Source of the DNA: Staphylococcus nepalensis
GTDB lineage: Bacteria; Bacillota; Bacilli; Staphylococcales; Staphylococcaceae
Length of the DNA stretch: 64,000 bases
Direction of reading: 5' to 3'
Assembly: GCF_014635045.1 (NCBI RefSeq)
Contig: NZ_BMCF01000010.1
Span: 1 to 64,000 of the forward strand
Both the position numbers and the translations under genes were made by a program. Below, piece by piece: positions 29,844-39,910 of the stretch. Below the pieces are notes generated by a model. The model saw only the letters and a list, made by a program, of their open reading frames with translations, was not told the DNA's origin and ran no database searches. Within the stretch, counting starts at the first letter, position 1, and each line of letters begins with the position of its first letter.

Positions 29844-30755
29844 TTAGAACATTTTTATTAACGAGACAACAACAACGAGTACAAAAAATACTACTAAATA
29901 ATTTAAAGAGTAGATAAACATTTTTGTAGCCCATTTTGTTTGGTCTGAATCTTTTTTAAAGCTTGTTAAACCTAAATATAGCCAACCAAGATTCAATAGT
30001 GAGGCCAATATAATAAATGTTGTACCAAGATTACTTAATAATAATGGTAATGGCAATAAAAATACGAGCCAAATAAACATACTGACTCTTGTCCGTTTAA
30101 ACCCTTTAACAGAAGGAAGCATTGGAATATGAGCCATGCTATATTCATCTTTACGCTTAATCGCTAAAGCATAGAAATGTATCGGTTGCCAACAGAAAAT
30201 AACTAAAAATAATGCAACTGCGACCATGCTAATATTACCTTCTATTGCTGTCCAACCAATTAATGGCGGAACGGCACCAGGGAAACTCCCGATTACTGTG
30301 TTCCAAACCGTATGGCGCTTAGACCAAATGGAATAAAATGATACATATCCAACAATACCTAGTAATCCAATTACGCCTGATGGCACATTTAAAGCAAATA
30401 AAAATGCTTCCCCTACGAGCATCATTCCAAAACTAAGTAATAATAAATTTCTATTTGAAATTCTTTCGTTCACCGTTGGTCTTTGTTGTTTGCTTGGCAT
30501 GATACTGTCAATATCTTGATCATAGTAATTATTTAAAGCGCAAGCGCCCCCCATAATTAACGTCGAGCCTACCAACATCATTAAAATCTGTGGTATTGAC
30601 GAGAGGAAGGAATGATTTGCCAACACAATTGCAAGCCATGAACCAGCAAAAGCTGGTATTAAATTACCTTGAACTAGCCCCATTTTAATAATTTGTTGTA
30701 ACTCTTTAAAAGTTACACGGCTAGAATTATGCGACAAAGTTTGTTCTTTGTTCAT
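29844..30755 (-). CDS. ctaB: Protohaem IX farnesyltransferase (haem O synthase)
   Basis: UbiA-family membrane prenyltransferase, 303 residues, that attaches farnesyl to haem B to make haem O. It has about eight or nine membrane helices and the two aspartate motifs: [12 protein letters not shown] (about 84-95, followed by KQQRPT) and the second loop around [18 protein letters not shown] lies 7 bases before the ATG. It is divergent from ctaA, whose enzyme takes the next step, and is followed by ctaM. Confidence 0.96.
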   Translation of the reverse strand: MNKEQTLSHNSSRVTFKELQQIIKMGLVQGNLIPAFAGSWLAIVLANHSFLSSIPQILMMLVGSTLIMGGACALNNYYDQDIDSIMPSKQQRPTVNERISNRNLLLLSFGMMLVGEAFLFALNVPSGVIGLLGIVGYVSFYSIWSKRHTVWNTVIGSFPGAVPPLIGWTAIEGNISMVAVALFLVIFCWQPIHFYALAIKRKDEYSMAHIPMLPSVKGFKRTRVSMFIWLVFLLPLPLLLSNLGTTFIILASLLNLGWLYLGLTSFKKDSDQTKWATKMFIYSLNYLVVFFVLVVVVSLIKMF

Positions 30756-30831
30756 AATTTCCCTCCTAATTTTTCCATATAATACAATGATATATCAATT
30801 TATGGTCATTGACTACATTTATATAAAGTTA

Positions 30832-30876
30832 TTTGTGACACTTTATCGACATTCACAAATAGTCATTTTTGTGACA
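30832..30876. promoter_or_regulatory. Three TTTGTGA motifs between divergent ctaB and ctaA
   Basis: TTTGTGACA occurs at 30832-30840 and 30868-30876 on the plus strand, and TTTGTGAAT at 30851-30859 on the minus strand. TTTGTGAAT resembles the binding motif described for ResD, the B. subtilis homologue of staphylococcal SrrA, which controls cta genes. The assignment is by analogy. Confidence 0.5.
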
Positions 30877-31041
30877 CAATTAGAAGTGCATTTCTTGTTA
30901 TAATGATAATTAAGTTTTATTTAAAAAGAAAGAAATCAATTTCAAGAGATTATGAATAATAGTGAAATATTGTGCTTAACTTTCACTTCAACTCTATTCC
31001 ATCTCTTATTTGAGTTTTATTTATATGTGGGGGGTTAATTC

Positions 31042-31950
31042 TTGTTTAACAAAAAAAACCTTAAATGGTTATCTGTGTTAGCAGCCATAATTATGGCATT
31101 TGTACAACTCGGAGGAGCTTTAGTAACCAAAACTGGTTCAGCAGATGGTTGTGGTTCAGACTGGCCATTATGTCATGGCGCTTTCTTACCACAAAATTTA
31201 CCTATACAAACGATAATTGAACTAAGCCATCGCGCTGTATCTGGATTATCTTTAATTATTGTTTTATGGCTAGTAATCGTAGCTTGGAAACACCTCGGTT
31301 ACATCAAGGAAGTTAAACCTTTATGTATCATCAGTGTTGGTTTCTTACTCATACAAGCACTTGTTGGTGCAGCTGCGGTAATGTGGCAACAAAATGCTTA
31401 TGTTCTTGCATTACATTTTGGTATTTCATTAATTTCGTTCTCTTCAGTATTTGTCTTAACTTTAATCATCTTTGAAGTAGACCATAAATATGAAGCTGAT
31501 GAATTATTTATTCGTAAGCCTCTAAGAATTTATACATGGATAATGGCTGTCATTGTTTATCTAACAATTTATACTGGTGCCTTAGTTAGACATAAAGAAG
31601 CAAGTTTAGCTTATGGACAATGGCCTCTACCGTTTAATGATTTAATACCTCATAATGTGCAAGATTGGGTAAACTTTACGCACCGAGGCATGGCTTTAAT
31701 TGCGTTTATATGGATATTAATTACATTTATTCATGCAATTAATAATTATAAAGAGAATCGTACCATTCGATTCGGTTATACTGCTGCCTTTATTTTAATT
31801 ATTTTACAAGTAATTACAGGAGCTTTATCTATTATTACTGAAGTCAATTTATTGGTTGCTTTACTACATGCTTTATTTATCACACTGTTGTTTGGCTTGA
31901 TTGCATACTTTATTGTATTGATGTTACGAACAATTCGAAGTGCTAAATAA
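31042..31950 (+). CDS. ctaA: Haem A synthase
   Basis: Eight-helix membrane protein of 302 residues that oxidises the C8 methyl of haem O to give haem A for aa3-type oxidases. The conserved cysteine pair of the extracellular loop is visible in CGSDWPLC (about 35-42). Histidines in [23 protein letters not shown] and LLHALFI fit the haem ligands. The start is TTG at 31042, eight bases after a GGGGGG site; no ATG suits. It is divergent from ctaB across 286 bases. Confidence 0.95.
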   Translation: MFNKKNLKWLSVLAAIIMAFVQLGGALVTKTGSADGCGSDWPLCHGAFLPQNLPIQTIIELSHRAVSGLSLIIVLWLVIVAWKHLGYIKEVKPLCIISVGFLLIQALVGAAAVMWQQNAYVLALHFGISLISFSSVFVLTLIIFEVDHKYEADELFIRKPLRIYTWIMAVIVYLTIYTGALVRHKEASLAYGQWPLPFNDLIPHNVQDWVNFTHRGMALIAFIWILITFIHAINNYKENRTIRFGYTAAFILIILQVITGALSIITEVNLLVALLHALFITLLFGLIAYFIVLMLRTIRSAK

Positions 31951-31998
31951 ATGAAATGAATAACCTTAAATAAGTGTTGAAGACATAGGTAGCTCCAA

Positions 31999-32466
31999 CT
32001 AGAAACAAACGTCAATTTCTATTGAAATCATATAGAAATTGACGTTTTCTTTGTTTTTGTGTAATTTTGCATCTCGTTGAGCTCTTATTTTTCTCATATC
32101 CAGCGCTACTAAGATAAAACTAAATTTTCGTTTAACCTTATTCGTTTTTAATCCAGTTTTCATAAATTAAATTTTCCATGAACAATTGCCATATGCATAT
32201 CATTTAAAATTTCTCTTAAATTCATATTTATCTTCTCGATTTACATAACTTTTAAAGTCGACTCTTTTGTGTTTTAGATAAATAAATTTATCGTATTTCA
32301 AATTCTGTGTATTGAAAAGATTACTTTTATATTTTTTAACCTTACCTTTAAGAAACAAAAATAATATGTAATGAAAGACATGCTATTAAAATGATCTATG
32401 ATTGACGCCATATATCATGATTAGTGATTGATACTTGAGTTCAATTAGTAGCGAAAGTTGAGTCAT
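31999..32466 (-). mobile_element. Degraded IS1182-family transposase gene, relic A
   Basis: The gap between ctaA and pyc holds a broken transposase. A GAGGTGA site and ATG (32466) start MTQLSLLIELKYQ, like the N-terminus of IS1182-family transposases. After an internal loss, a frame ending at 32200 reads KYDKFIYLKHKRVDFKSYV and NREDKYEFKRNFK, matching the zinc-ribbon-like middle. A last frame to the stop at 31999 reads FSFILVALDMRKIRAQRDAK, the conserved C-terminal helix. Several frameshifts and stops make it inactive. The last 110 bases align in inverted orientation with relic B at 39911-40300. No terminal repeats were found. Confidence 0.65.
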
Positions 32467-32797
32467 GTTCTCACCTCAGATATAATACGCCCCGTTAATT
32501 TAGTTTAGTGAAGTTTATTGAATTATATGAAAGTGTCTTATTTTTAGTAAAAACTTATGATAATGATATTAGTCTAAAACATAGTATTGATTGTGACACG
32601 TTGTAGGAATAGCATGCGTATTGAGCATTTAGTCTCAATATTCATTGATTTATTCAACATACAAACGCCACTACTGTATAATCTATATAATATGCTATTT
32701 TTTAAAAATAACAGTAGTTTCGCCTGATTTTTGTGAGAAAGTACTAAGCAAAGACTATAAGATAATACATTACCCGCGAAAAAGTGCGCATAAAAAA
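32467..32797. other. Intergenic stretch without a supported gene
   Basis: Short open frames exist on both strands (32574-32843 minus, 32645-32833 plus) but they overlap each other and the pyc terminator, and lack ribosome binding sites. I see nothing else; it may be further debris of the transposase relic. Confidence 0.5.
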
Positions 32798-32828
32798 CTG
32801 TCAACAAAGTCAAAGGCTTTGTTGACAG
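32798..32828 (-). terminator. Terminator of pyc
   Basis: CTGTCAACAAAG and CTTTGTTGACAG form a perfect 12-bp stem with a 7-base loop, followed by TTTTTTA on the minus strand, 144 bases after the pyc stop. Confidence 0.8.
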
Positions 32829-32971
32829 TATGAAGCGTTCCAATTAAGTCACTCATTAACTATAAATCAGTATTTTCTAATTATAAAAATAAATGATGTC
32901 TATGCAAGGAATGCAACGAGTATATGTTTGATTTTAGTCATACTCACATTTTTTATTTGATTAATTCTTAT

Positions 32972-35900
32972 TTAATCTACTGGTTCTTTTTCAATTTCTA
33001 TTAATAAATCTCCAGTTTCGATCGCTTCTCCATTTTGAACGGTTACTTTCTTAACCACACCATCAAATGGCGCTTGTATCGTTGTTTCCATTTTCATTGC
33101 TTCTGTGATTAATAAGGCTTGTCCACTTGTTACAGACTCCCCTTCTGAAATTTTAACTTCTGTTACTGACCCAGGCATTTGTGCGCCAATATGATTTGGA
33201 TTTAATTTGTCAGCTTTAGGTTTAACACTTGCGTTTGCTTTTACATTTTCATCCTGTATGAAAATACGTCTCGCTTGACCATTCATATCGTAAAATATTG
33301 TACGAACCCCTTTTTCATCAGGTTCAGTAATTGTTTTAAGCGTAATAATCAATCGTTTACCAGTGTCTATCTCAATTTCTACGGTTTCATTTGCTCTCAT
33401 ACCGAAGAAGAATGTTGGTGTATCTAAAAGTGACACATTACCATATTGTTCTTGTGTCGTAATAAATTGTTCATAAACTTTTGGATATAATACATAACTA
33501 ATAATGTCTTGTTCAGTGACTTCTTTTTGTTGTTTTTCTTCTAATTCTTTCCTTATTGCTTCAAAGTCGACTGGTTCTAAATACTCACCTGGTCTGTCAG
33601 TTAATGGCTGCTGTCCTTTCAAAATCACTTTTTGTAGTTCTTTATTAAATCCGTTTACTGGCTGACCAATTTCACCTTTAAAGAACGAAACAACCGACTC
33701 AGGAAAATCTAATTTATAACCATCTTTTATTACAGTTTGTTCATCTAAATCGTTTTGGACCATATACAACGCCATATCTCCAACTACTTTTGATGATGGT
33801 GTAACCTTAACGATATCCCCAAATAAGAAATTGACACGTTTATACATGTCTTTAACTTCATTAAATCGATTACCTAACCCTAAACTTTTGGCTTGTTGAC
33901 GTAAATTAGAATATTGTCCGCCCGGCATTTCATGTTGATAAATCTCTGTATTTGGTGACTTAATATCACTTTCAAAATCACTATAATATTGACGTACTGT
34001 ACTCCAATAATGAGATAACTCTTCCATGCCATCAATATCTGCACGCATACTTCTTCCAAATCCATTTAGTGCATAATATAACGAGTTGCCACTTGGTTGA
34101 CTTGTTAGACCGCTCATTGATGCAATTGCTGTATCTATAACATCTACACCGGCATCTATAGCTTCTTTATAAGTTAAAAGGCCGTTACCACTTGTATCAT
34201 GTGTGTGTAAGTGAATTGGTAAATTAACTGCTGCTTTTAATTCACCGATTAATTCGTATGCTGCTTTAGGTTTTAATAAACCAGCCATATCTTTAATAGC
34301 AAGTATGTGGAAACCTTCAGATTCTAGCGTTTTCGCCATATTAACGTAGTAGTCTAATGTATATATATTAGAACGATTTGGATCCAAGAAATCACCCGTA
34401 TAACAAATCGTTCCCTCTGAAATTTTTCCTGCTTCTTGGACTGCTTCGTTAGCAACTTTCATCTGGTCTACCCAGTTTAATGAATCAAAAATTCGGAATA
34501 CATCTATACCTGCTTCAGCACTTTCTTTCACGAACTTTTTAATTACGTTATCTGGATAGTTTTTATACCCTACTGCATTAGAAGCCCGTAACAACATTTG
34601 GAATAAAACATTTGGAATAGACTTTCTTAATCTTTCTAATCTTTCCCATGGGTTTTCTTTCAAGAAATTATAAGCGACATCAAACGTGGCGCCGCCCCAC
34701 ATTTCTAATGAAAAACTATCTTTCATTACTTCCGATGTTTTAGAAGCAATATTCATCATATCTTTTGTTCTAACACGTGTTGCCAGTAAGGATTGATGTG
34801 CATCTCTAAATGTCGTATCTGTAATCAATACGTCTTCTTGTTCTTTCAACCATTGAGCAACTGCTGTAGGCCCCTTACTATCCAATAATTGTTTTGTACC
34901 TTCAAACTTATCCACTACTTTTTTAGGCACTTGTGGAATAGGTGATGTTTCATATACCGGTTTCGGTCGTTTTTCAACGTTTGGAAATCCATTAATCGAT
35001 ACATTACCGATATATTCTAATGTCTTTGTCCCTCTATCTAAAGTCGGTTCAATATCAAATAATTCTGGTGTACTTTCAATAAATTTGGTTGTATAATCGC
35101 CAGTTTTAAACTGTGCATTTCGCATAACGTTAATTAAAAATGGGACATTGGTTTTTACACCACGAATTCTCATTTCTTGCAATGAACGATCCATTTTTTC
35201 GTTTGCTTGTTTAAATGTCATACCGTGTGTAGATAATTTTACTAGTAAAGAATCATAATATGGCGTGATTTCGGCACCTTGGAATCCATCACCAGCATCC
35301 AGCCTCACACCAAAACCACCACTTGAACGATACGCAATAATTCTACCTGTGTCTGGCATGAAATCGTTAGTTGGATCTTCCGTGGTGATACGACATTGGA
35401 TAGCATAGCCTAGTGTTTTAATATCTTTTTGTTGGGGCATACCAATTTCTGCATCAAATAACTTTTCACCGTCAGCTACAAGAATTTGAGTTTTAACTAC
35501 ATCTACGCCTGTTACCATTTCAGTAATCGTATGCTCAACTTGAACACGTGGGTTTACTTCAATGAAATAGAAATCTTCTCCAGAAACTAGAAATTCAACA
35601 GTACCAGCGTTAACATAGTTGATGTTTTCCATTAATTGAATCGCAGCATCACAAATACGCTCTCTTAAATCATCAGGTAAAGCGACAGAAGGTGCAACTT
35701 CAACGACCTTTTGATGACGTCTTTGTACAGAACAATCACGCTCGTATAAATGGACTATATTTCCGTGCTCATCACCAATCACTTGTACTTCAATGTGTTT
35801 TGGATTATCTATATATTTTTCAATATAAACTTCGCTATTACCAAATGATTTCTCTGCTTCGGATTTTGCACGGTGAAATGCATCTTCTAATTCATCTTCC

Positions 35901-36427
35901 GAACGGACAATACGCATGCCTTTACCGCCACCACCACTCGTTGCTTTGATCATCAACGGGTAACCAGCTTCATTGGCAAAAGCGACTGCATCCTCTTGGT
36001 TGTCAATCGGTCCATCTGTCCCTGGGATAACACTTAAATTAGCATTAATTGCCGTTGTTCTCGCTTTAACTTTATCTCCAAACATATCTAAATGTTCTAC
36101 ATGTGGACCAATAAATTTAATGCCTTCTTCCTGACACCGTTTAGCAAATGTTTCATTTTCACTTAAGAACCCATAACCAGGATGGATCGCGTCCACACCT
36201 GCGCGTTTAGCAACATCTAAAATACGTTCAATATCTAAGTATGATTCTGCTGGTCCTAAGTCATTTCCTACCAAGTAAGATTCATCTGCTTTATATCTAT
36301 GTAAAGAGCCTTTGTCTTCGTTGGAATAAATTGCTACCGTTTTAATATTTAACTCAGTTGCTGCTCTAAAAATCCTTATTGCAATTTCCCCACGATTGGC
36401 TACTAGTAGTTTGTTTATTTGTTTCAA
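32972..36427 (-). CDS. pyc: Pyruvate carboxylase
   Basis: Biotin enzyme of 1151 residues that carboxylates pyruvate to oxaloacetate, refilling the TCA cycle. Order: biotin carboxylase (about 1-450, with KLLVANRGEIAIRI, ATSGGGGKGMRIV and FIEVNPRVQVEHT), carboxyltransferase (about 530-800, DTTFRDAHQSLLATR, LHTHDTSGNG), the PC tetramerisation region and a C-terminal biotinyl domain with EAMKMET. I choose TTG at 36427 (LKQINKLLV), eight bases after AGGGGG; the 60 codons upstream in frame are AT-rich and unlike the family. It is monocistronic. Confidence 0.95.
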   Translation of the reverse strand: MKQINKLLVANRGEIAIRIFRAATELNIKTVAIYSNEDKGSLHRYKADESYLVGNDLGPAESYLDIERILDVAKRAGVDAIHPGYGFLSENETFAKRCQEEGIKFIGPHVEHLDMFGDKVKARTTAINANLSVIPGTDGPIDNQEDAVAFANEAGYPLMIKATSGGGGKGMRIVRSEDELEDAFHRAKSEAEKSFGNSEVYIEKYIDNPKHIEVQVIGDEHGNIVHLYERDCSVQRRHQKVVEVAPSVALPDDLRERICDAAIQLMENINYVNAGTVEFLVSGEDFYFIEVNPRVQVEHTITEMVTGVDVVKTQILVADGEKLFDAEIGMPQQKDIKTLGYAIQCRITTEDPTNDFMPDTGRIIAYRSSGGFGVRLDAGDGFQGAEITPYYDSLLVKLSTHGMTFKQANEKMDRSLQEMRIRGVKTNVPFLINVMRNAQFKTGDYTTKFIESTPELFDIEPTLDRGTKTLEYIGNVSINGFPNVEKRPKPVYETSPIPQVPKKVVDKFEGTKQLLDSKGPTAVAQWLKEQEDVLITDTTFRDAHQSLLATRVRTKDMMNIASKTSEVMKDSFSLEMWGGATFDVAYNFLKENPWERLERLRKSIPNVLFQMLLRASNAVGYKNYPDNVIKKFVKESAEAGIDVFRIFDSLNWVDQMKVANEAVQEAGKISEGTICYTGDFLDPNRSNIYTLDYYVNMAKTLESEGFHILAIKDMAGLLKPKAAYELIGELKAAVNLPIHLHTHDTSGNGLLTYKEAIDAGVDVIDTAIASMSGLTSQPSGNSLYYALNGFGRSMRADIDGMEELSHYWSTVRQYYSDFESDIKSPNTEIYQHEMPGGQYSNLRQQAKSLGLGNRFNEVKDMYKRVNFLFGDIVKVTPSSKVVGDMALYMVQNDLDEQTVIKDGYKLDFPESVVSFFKGEIGQPVNGFNKELQKVILKGQQPLTDRPGEYLEPVDFEAIRKELEEKQQKEVTEQDIISYVLYPKVYEQFITTQEQYGNVSLLDTPTFFFGMRANETVEIEIDTGKRLIITLKTITEPDEKGVRTIFYDMNGQARRIFIQDENVKANASVKPKADKLNPNHIGAQMPGSVTEVKISEGESVTSGQALLITEAMKMETTIQAPFDGVVKKVTVQNGEAIETGDLLIEIEKEPVD

Positions 36428-36741
36428 ATCATGGTCCCCCTTAAATTTTGAATTTTCTAAAAAGTTTAATATAGATTTTATTATAGCAAAATACGAACTA
36501 TGTATACAGTAAAACATTTTTAACACTTTTTTGTTTAGTAATAAAATTAATAATGTGATTTTCATTAATATACCATTAGTTTTAATATAATTATTCACCA
36601 AAAGCATAGTAGCTATCGGATTTAAAACACATTATATCATACCAATTACATAACATAAAGTTATCACTGACAATAACTAAACATTATCATTCATACTATA
36701 TTCGCTAAGTTTTTCAAAATTAAAATGAGCAAATTGAAAAA

Positions 36742-36783
36742 AAGCAAACGTTTTCAACCATTTAAGGTTGAAATGTTTGCCTT
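36742..36783 (-). terminator. Terminator of ftsW
   Basis: On the minus strand GGCAAACATTTCAACC pairs with GGTTGAAAACGTTTGC, followed by seven T, 12 bases after the ftsW stop. Confidence 0.85.
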
Positions 36784-36794
36784 TATAGCCATCT

Positions 36795-38030
36795 TTAATA
36801 TCTACTTGAGATATCAAATTTTTTAGTCTGTTTGCGTTGTTGTTTTCTTTTATACGCGTCCACTTTAATTTGTTTAGCAGTGATTAATAATAATCCCATC
36901 GCGATACTCAAACTTATCATGGAAGATCCACCAAAACTAATAAAAGGTAATGGGACCCCTGTTAACGGGATTGTACCTGAAATACCACCTAAATTAACAA
37001 AAGTTTGACTTCCTATATAACTTGCGACCCCTACACAAACAAGTTTATAAAAATATGAACTTGTTTTACTTGCGAGTTCAAACGCTCTATAAACAATAAA
37101 GAATAACAAGCAGATTACGATAAGCCCGCCAACAAGTCCCAGTTCTTCACAAATTATTGAAAATATAAAATCTGTGTGTGGTTCAGGTAGGTAACCTAAT
37201 TTCATAATACTATTACCTAAACCACGACCTAACAAGCCTCCATTACCAATTGCTATTAATGAATTAGAAATGTGATACCCTGTGCCTGATTCATTGCTAA
37301 ATGGGTCTGTCAGTGTACTAAACCGAGCTGTTAAATAATCTGGGACGAGGCCAATGAGTAAAAATAAACCACCAATTAAGACCACACCTGTCGCTATGAT
37401 TAATCCGTATTTTAATGATTTATGAACCCCAATACCCGCGTAAAATAAAATTGAAAAGAAAATAATTAGTATTAAAAGTGTCTGACCAACGTCGCGTTGT
37501 AAAAATACAAGTGCAATACAAATAGCAGCTAAAACAATCGGAGACAGCATCACTTTTGGCTCTTTAAATACCCTTGGTCTTTTCTTTTCTATCATATACG
37601 GTATATATATAATTATTGCGATTTTTAATAATTCTGAAGCCTGTAAGTTCATAAAGCCTAAATTAAGCCAACTTTTTGAACCATTAATATTACTTCCTAC
37701 TAATAACGTGGCTAGTAGTAATAAAATAATGCCTAGCATCATCCATTTCTGAAACCTAATTGTTTCTAACAATTTAACATTCATCACGAAGGCCATAAAA
37801 AACACGAGAATGATACTCATGATTACGTACATCAACTGCCTAGTATAAAAATAAGTCCCTGCTACTGAAACGCCACCAGTTAAAGATCCTTTTGTAGCTG
37901 CCACCATACTTGCACTATATACCATGACTAAGCCAATGAGACATAACAATAAATATGTAATTACTAATGGATAATCAATATATTTAGCATTTTTACCAAT
38001 ATATCGAAAAAATTTTTTTATGTTATTCAT
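36795..38030 (-). CDS. ftsW: FtsW/RodA/SpoVE-family peptidoglycan polymerase
   Basis: SEDS-family glycosyltransferase with ten predicted membrane helices, expected to polymerise lipid II at the division site with a class B PBP. 411 residues from the ATG at 38030 (MNNIKKFFRYIG), which matches homologues; an ATG four codons upstream (38042) cannot be excluded, as neither has a strong site. Family marks: VYSASMVAATKG, the QRDVGQTLL segment with the catalytic-loop Asp, EPHTDFIFSIICEELGL, and the GVPLPFISFGGSSM end motif. Located between pyc and ylaN, as in S. aureus. Confidence 0.94.
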   Translation of the reverse strand: MNNIKKFFRYIGKNAKYIDYPLVITYLLLCLIGLVMVYSASMVAATKGSLTGGVSVAGTYFYTRQLMYVIMSIILVFFMAFVMNVKLLETIRFQKWMMLGIILLLLATLLVGSNINGSKSWLNLGFMNLQASELLKIAIIIYIPYMIEKKRPRVFKEPKVMLSPIVLAAICIALVFLQRDVGQTLLILIIFFSILFYAGIGVHKSLKYGLIIATGVVLIGGLFLLIGLVPDYLTARFSTLTDPFSNESGTGYHISNSLIAIGNGGLLGRGLGNSIMKLGYLPEPHTDFIFSIICEELGLVGGLIVICLLFFIVYRAFELASKTSSYFYKLVCVGVASYIGSQTFVNLGGISGTIPLTGVPLPFISFGGSSMISLSIAMGLLLITAKQIKVDAYKRKQQRKQTKKFDISSRY

Positions 38031-38237
38031 TTGACATATCATCCAATTCTATTTTTTATTCTTTACAAGCTAATAAAAATTTCTTTCAATACTTCAACTA
38101 TTACAAATGGGTGTTATTTATAAATTTAATTGTACTTGAACATTATATCAAATAACACAAGCATATTTCGAACAAATGTAACGCAATATTTCATATTTTG
38201 AAATCATCATTTTAGCTCATTTAATATCAAACAAAAA

Positions 38238-38281
38238 AGCGGCTACGATACAATCAATAAAATATTGATATCTTAGCCACT
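38238..38281 (-). terminator. Terminator of ylaN
   Basis: AGTGGCTA pairs with TAGCCGCT with further AT pairing inside, then TTTTTTG on the minus strand, about 100 bases past the ylaN stop. The rest of the ylaN-ftsW gap (38043-38378) is AT-rich and shows nothing else. Confidence 0.7.
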
Positions 38282-38378
38282 CCAAATCATTTATGTAGTT
38301 TTATTTCACTACTTTATTTTTTATAAGGTTCTATTTACTAAAAATAAATTAAGTCTTTACTAAATATATTTATTCCAA

Positions 38379-38654
38379 TTAAACGTTAGTGAATGCTTCA
38401 TGCAATTTAGATAATTCTTTCTCTAAACGAAGCATTAAATCTTTGCCCGCTTCTCTGTCAACTAACCCAAGTTCTACAGCAAAATCTACTTCTTTTTGCA
38501 AACCAAACATTTGAGTATCCAGAACTTCTTCATATAATGGGCACTGAGGTAATGTTAGATTATCCATTTGAACTTTAATCAATTGAAGAATCCTATCCGC
38601 ATCTTTATTTAATTGGTCATATGCCGCACTATTTAATTTTTGACTCTTTACCAT
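38379..38654 (-). CDS. ylaN: YlaN (UPF0358) protein
   Basis: Small helical protein of 91 residues, beginning [20 protein letters not shown]. In S. aureus YlaN is linked to iron homeostasis through Fur and is needed under iron limitation. GGGGG precedes the ATG at eight bases. It is monocistronic with its own terminator. No catalytic residues are apparent. Confidence 0.94.
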   Translation of the reverse strand: MVKSQKLNSAAYDQLNKDADRILQLIKVQMDNLTLPQCPLYEEVLDTQMFGLQKEVDFAVELGLVDREAGKDLMLRLEKELSKLHEAFTNV

Positions 38655-38997
38655 GACATATTCCCCCTATCAATAGTAACTTTATATGTAAAAGTTTATC
38701 TTACTGATAAATAAAAAGCAAGAGAATTCAGTAATATACTAATCATAGTTATTTGTGATAAAATTATAACCAGCGATATATTTAAACCAGTTATATATTT
38801 AATTTAAAAACGAAGTACATAAAACATTGTGACATAAGCCTTTAATACAATTTTTCAACTTTTAATTTTTGATTTGTAAAAATTAAACTTAGCTGTTCAT
38901 TGATTTTAAATTCACAAAAATGTCATTTTTAGGCATGTACATACTTTTTGTAGTATCGTTTATTTAAAAATATTTAAAATGCATTAGGAGTGGGATT
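38655..38997. other. Divergent promoter region of ylaN and ylaL
   Basis: A 343-base AT-rich gap between divergent genes. I see no gene, hairpin terminator or recognisable operator beyond AT-rich -10-like boxes. Confidence 0.5.
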
Positions 38998-39480
38998 ATG
39001 ATTCAAATTAAGGGTGAAGTTAAATTTCCAATCACTTTAGATAGTACGACTTGGATTTTTGACGATAGAAAAGTTCAATTAGAAGATTTAGAAAGCGGCG
39101 TATTTGATGGCACAAAACCAATCAATTTCAATGATAATCGTGAATGGAACCGCGCTATTCTCGAAGGACAAACAAATCCACCAACGCTAAATTCAGAAAT
39201 AAAATACAGAAAAAGAGCTGTTTTAGAAAATTCATTTGTAATTAATATGACACCATTTTTTAAAAACGCGGAACCGTATGATAACGCAACAGCAATTCGT
39301 TTATTTAATGATAAAGATTCAATTGAAGTACCGATGGAATTATTACCGTATCTTTTTTTCCAATTTGCGCGTGATGGCAAAAGACTTTACGACGATAACT
39401 TTGTAGATAGTTTTGTTTATATTCCAGAACAAGGTTATTCATATGAGTTTAAGTATGTTACTCATATTGAGGTGATTTAA
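38998..39480 (+). CDS. ylaL: YlaL-like protein of unknown function
   Basis: A 160-residue soluble protein, starting MIQIKGEVKFPITLD, that resembles B. subtilis YlaL. Its function is unknown. The sequence is mostly beta-strand in character with IFDDRKVQLEDL near 22-33 and LLPYLFFQFARDGKRLYDD near 114-132. AGGAG lies seven bases before the ATG. It is followed immediately by ylaI. Confidence 0.85.
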   Translation: MIQIKGEVKFPITLDSTTWIFDDRKVQLEDLESGVFDGTKPINFNDNREWNRAILEGQTNPPTLNSEIKYRKRAVLENSFVINMTPFFKNAEPYDNATAIRLFNDKDSIEVPMELLPYLFFQFARDGKRLYDDNFVDSFVYIPEQGYSYEFKYVTHIEVI

Positions 39481-39481
39481 G

Positions 39482-39655
39482 TTGATTAAAGTTCAATGTA
39501 TTATTTGTGATACCGAGGTATTTATTGATCGAAATACATTAGAAGCTAAAAGGTTAAGAAATGATCCAATGCATACATTTATGTGCGATGAATGTAAAAG
39601 TCGACTAGATACACCGAAACAAAGAAATCAAGAAACGACTTTCGATCATCGTTAA
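39482..39655 (+). CDS. ylaI: YlaI-like zinc-ribbon protein (DUF2197)
   Basis: A 57-residue protein with two CxxC pairs (CIIC at 6-9, CDEC at 35-38), a likely zinc ribbon. It starts at TTG (39482), seven bases after GAGGTG inside the end of ylaL, one base past the ylaL stop, so the two are coupled. The family is conserved in Bacilli and has no assigned function. The gene was found by reading the plus strand directly. Confidence 0.85.
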   Translation: MIKVQCIICDTEVFIDRNTLEAKRLRNDPMHTFMCDECKSRLDTPKQRNQETTFDHR

Positions 39656-39741
39656 ACTATACCGACGCTATGTGTTGCTTAATTTTATTATTGCCTTTTT
39701 AAAAGTAGATTAATGAAGCTGGGATATAAATCCCACAATGC

Positions 39742-39781
39742 AGCCCCAAAAAATGCTTGACTTAGGGATCTTTTTGGGGCT
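39742..39781 (+). terminator. Terminator of ylaL-ylaI
   Basis: AGCCCCAAAAA pairs with TTTTTGGGGCT, followed by a T-rich stretch on the plus strand, about 90 bases after the ylaI stop. Confidence 0.65.
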
Positions 39782-39910
39782 CATTTTATATTTTTATTTC
39801 GTATCGTTTTGCTCGCTTGTCTCAGAGATGTCCTAGATCTATAATCTCAACACACATGCTATCCCTATCGGCGTGTTGTTACCAATACTATGATTCAAAT
39901 TATATATAAT

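Noticed and set aside
32009..32045. Long inverted repeat after ctaA, first read as a terminator
   Set aside because: It lies in the C-terminal coding end of the transposase relic; it may still act as a terminator, but I list it under the relic.
32574..32843. Overlapping open frames on both strands left of pyc
   Set aside because: They run through the pyc terminator, lack binding sites and show no recognisable family.
36428..36607. 60-residue N-terminal extension of pyruvate carboxylase
   Set aside because: AT-rich, unlike the family, and a TTG with a strong site stands exactly at the conserved start.
36744..36759. cre-like TGAAAACGTTTGCT
   Set aside because: It lies in the stem of the ftsW terminator downstream of the gene, so the match is probably chance.
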